Part shown: positions 15,519 through 15,533 of the stretch, piece after piece
Layout of the letters: every line of letters begins with the position of its first letter
How positions within the stretch are numbered: the stretch's first letter is position 1
Origin: DAOWGG01 sp965369815
Lineage (GTDB): Bacteria > Patescibacteriota > Gracilibacteria > UM-FILTER-43-11
Assembly: GCA_965369815.1 (NCBI GenBank)
Contig: CBDUQS010000029.1
Span: forward strand, 1-15,533
Direction of reading: 5' to 3'
DNA: 15,533 bases
Program-made: the position numbers and the translations under genes
The notes under the pieces: model-generated
What the model saw: only the letters and a program-made list of their open reading frames with translations
Database searches by the model: none
What the model was told of the DNA's origin: nothing

Positions 15519-15525
15519 TATAATA
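15519..15525 (-). promoter_or_regulatory. AT-rich -10-like sequence upstream of the adaptor gene
   Basis: The overlapping palindromic stretch gives TATAAT on the plus strand (15519-15524) and TATTAT on the minus strand (15525-15520). Either strand could use it: minus toward the adaptor-RND operon, plus toward a gene beyond the window. No -35 can be checked because the window ends at 15533. Confidence 0.25.
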
Positions 15526-15533
15526 CCTATACA

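Overview
The window is a dense bacterial segment with eight complete protein genes and one partial gene, moderately AT-rich by eye, with short intergenic gaps. No RNA gene, CRISPR array or insertion sequence was seen. Several traits point to a candidate-phyla-radiation (Patescibacteria) genome, possibly Peregrinibacteria. These are an SLH surface protein with a cysteine pair inside one SLH repeat, a palindromic repeat that reads as CHPERSRRM, weak or absent Shine-Dalgarno sequences, an arginyl-tRNA synthetase with an altered HIGH motif, and an RND pump without a visible outer-membrane channel. This assignment is inference (about 50% for the lineage). The complete genes stop with TAA or TAG and run without in-frame TGA, so there is no sign of a recoded TGA.

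Layout, left to right. The 3' end of an acidic unknown protein is followed by purL (de novo purine synthesis). Next is a secreted surface protein with fibronectin-like, two Kazal-like and three SLH domains. Then comes holA (DNA polymerase III delta), which meets a minus-strand gene tail-to-tail with overlapping stop codons. That minus-strand gene is a fusion of a DedA/YqaA-type (VTT) membrane protein with undecaprenyl-diphosphatase (UppP). Behind it on the same strand lies a CNNM/CorC-type DUF21-CBS membrane protein, which is divergent from argS. argS appears to start from an extended -10 promoter with almost no leader. The right end is a minus-strand pair, an adaptor (membrane fusion protein) followed by an RND transporter, which together should form an export pump.

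Most genes are housekeeping. The most interesting parts concern the cell envelope. The DedA-UppP fusion would join the two steps of undecaprenyl-phosphate recycling, dephosphorylation and return flipping, in one chain. The SLH protein carries two Kazal-like domains, one of which has a reactive-site loop nearly identical to that of turkey ovomucoid third domain, so it may be a surface-anchored protease inhibitor. The RND pump has a rearranged set of charged residues in its membrane relay and an adaptor with a very long helical region. Several intergenic inverted repeats sit next to, or on top of, start codons.
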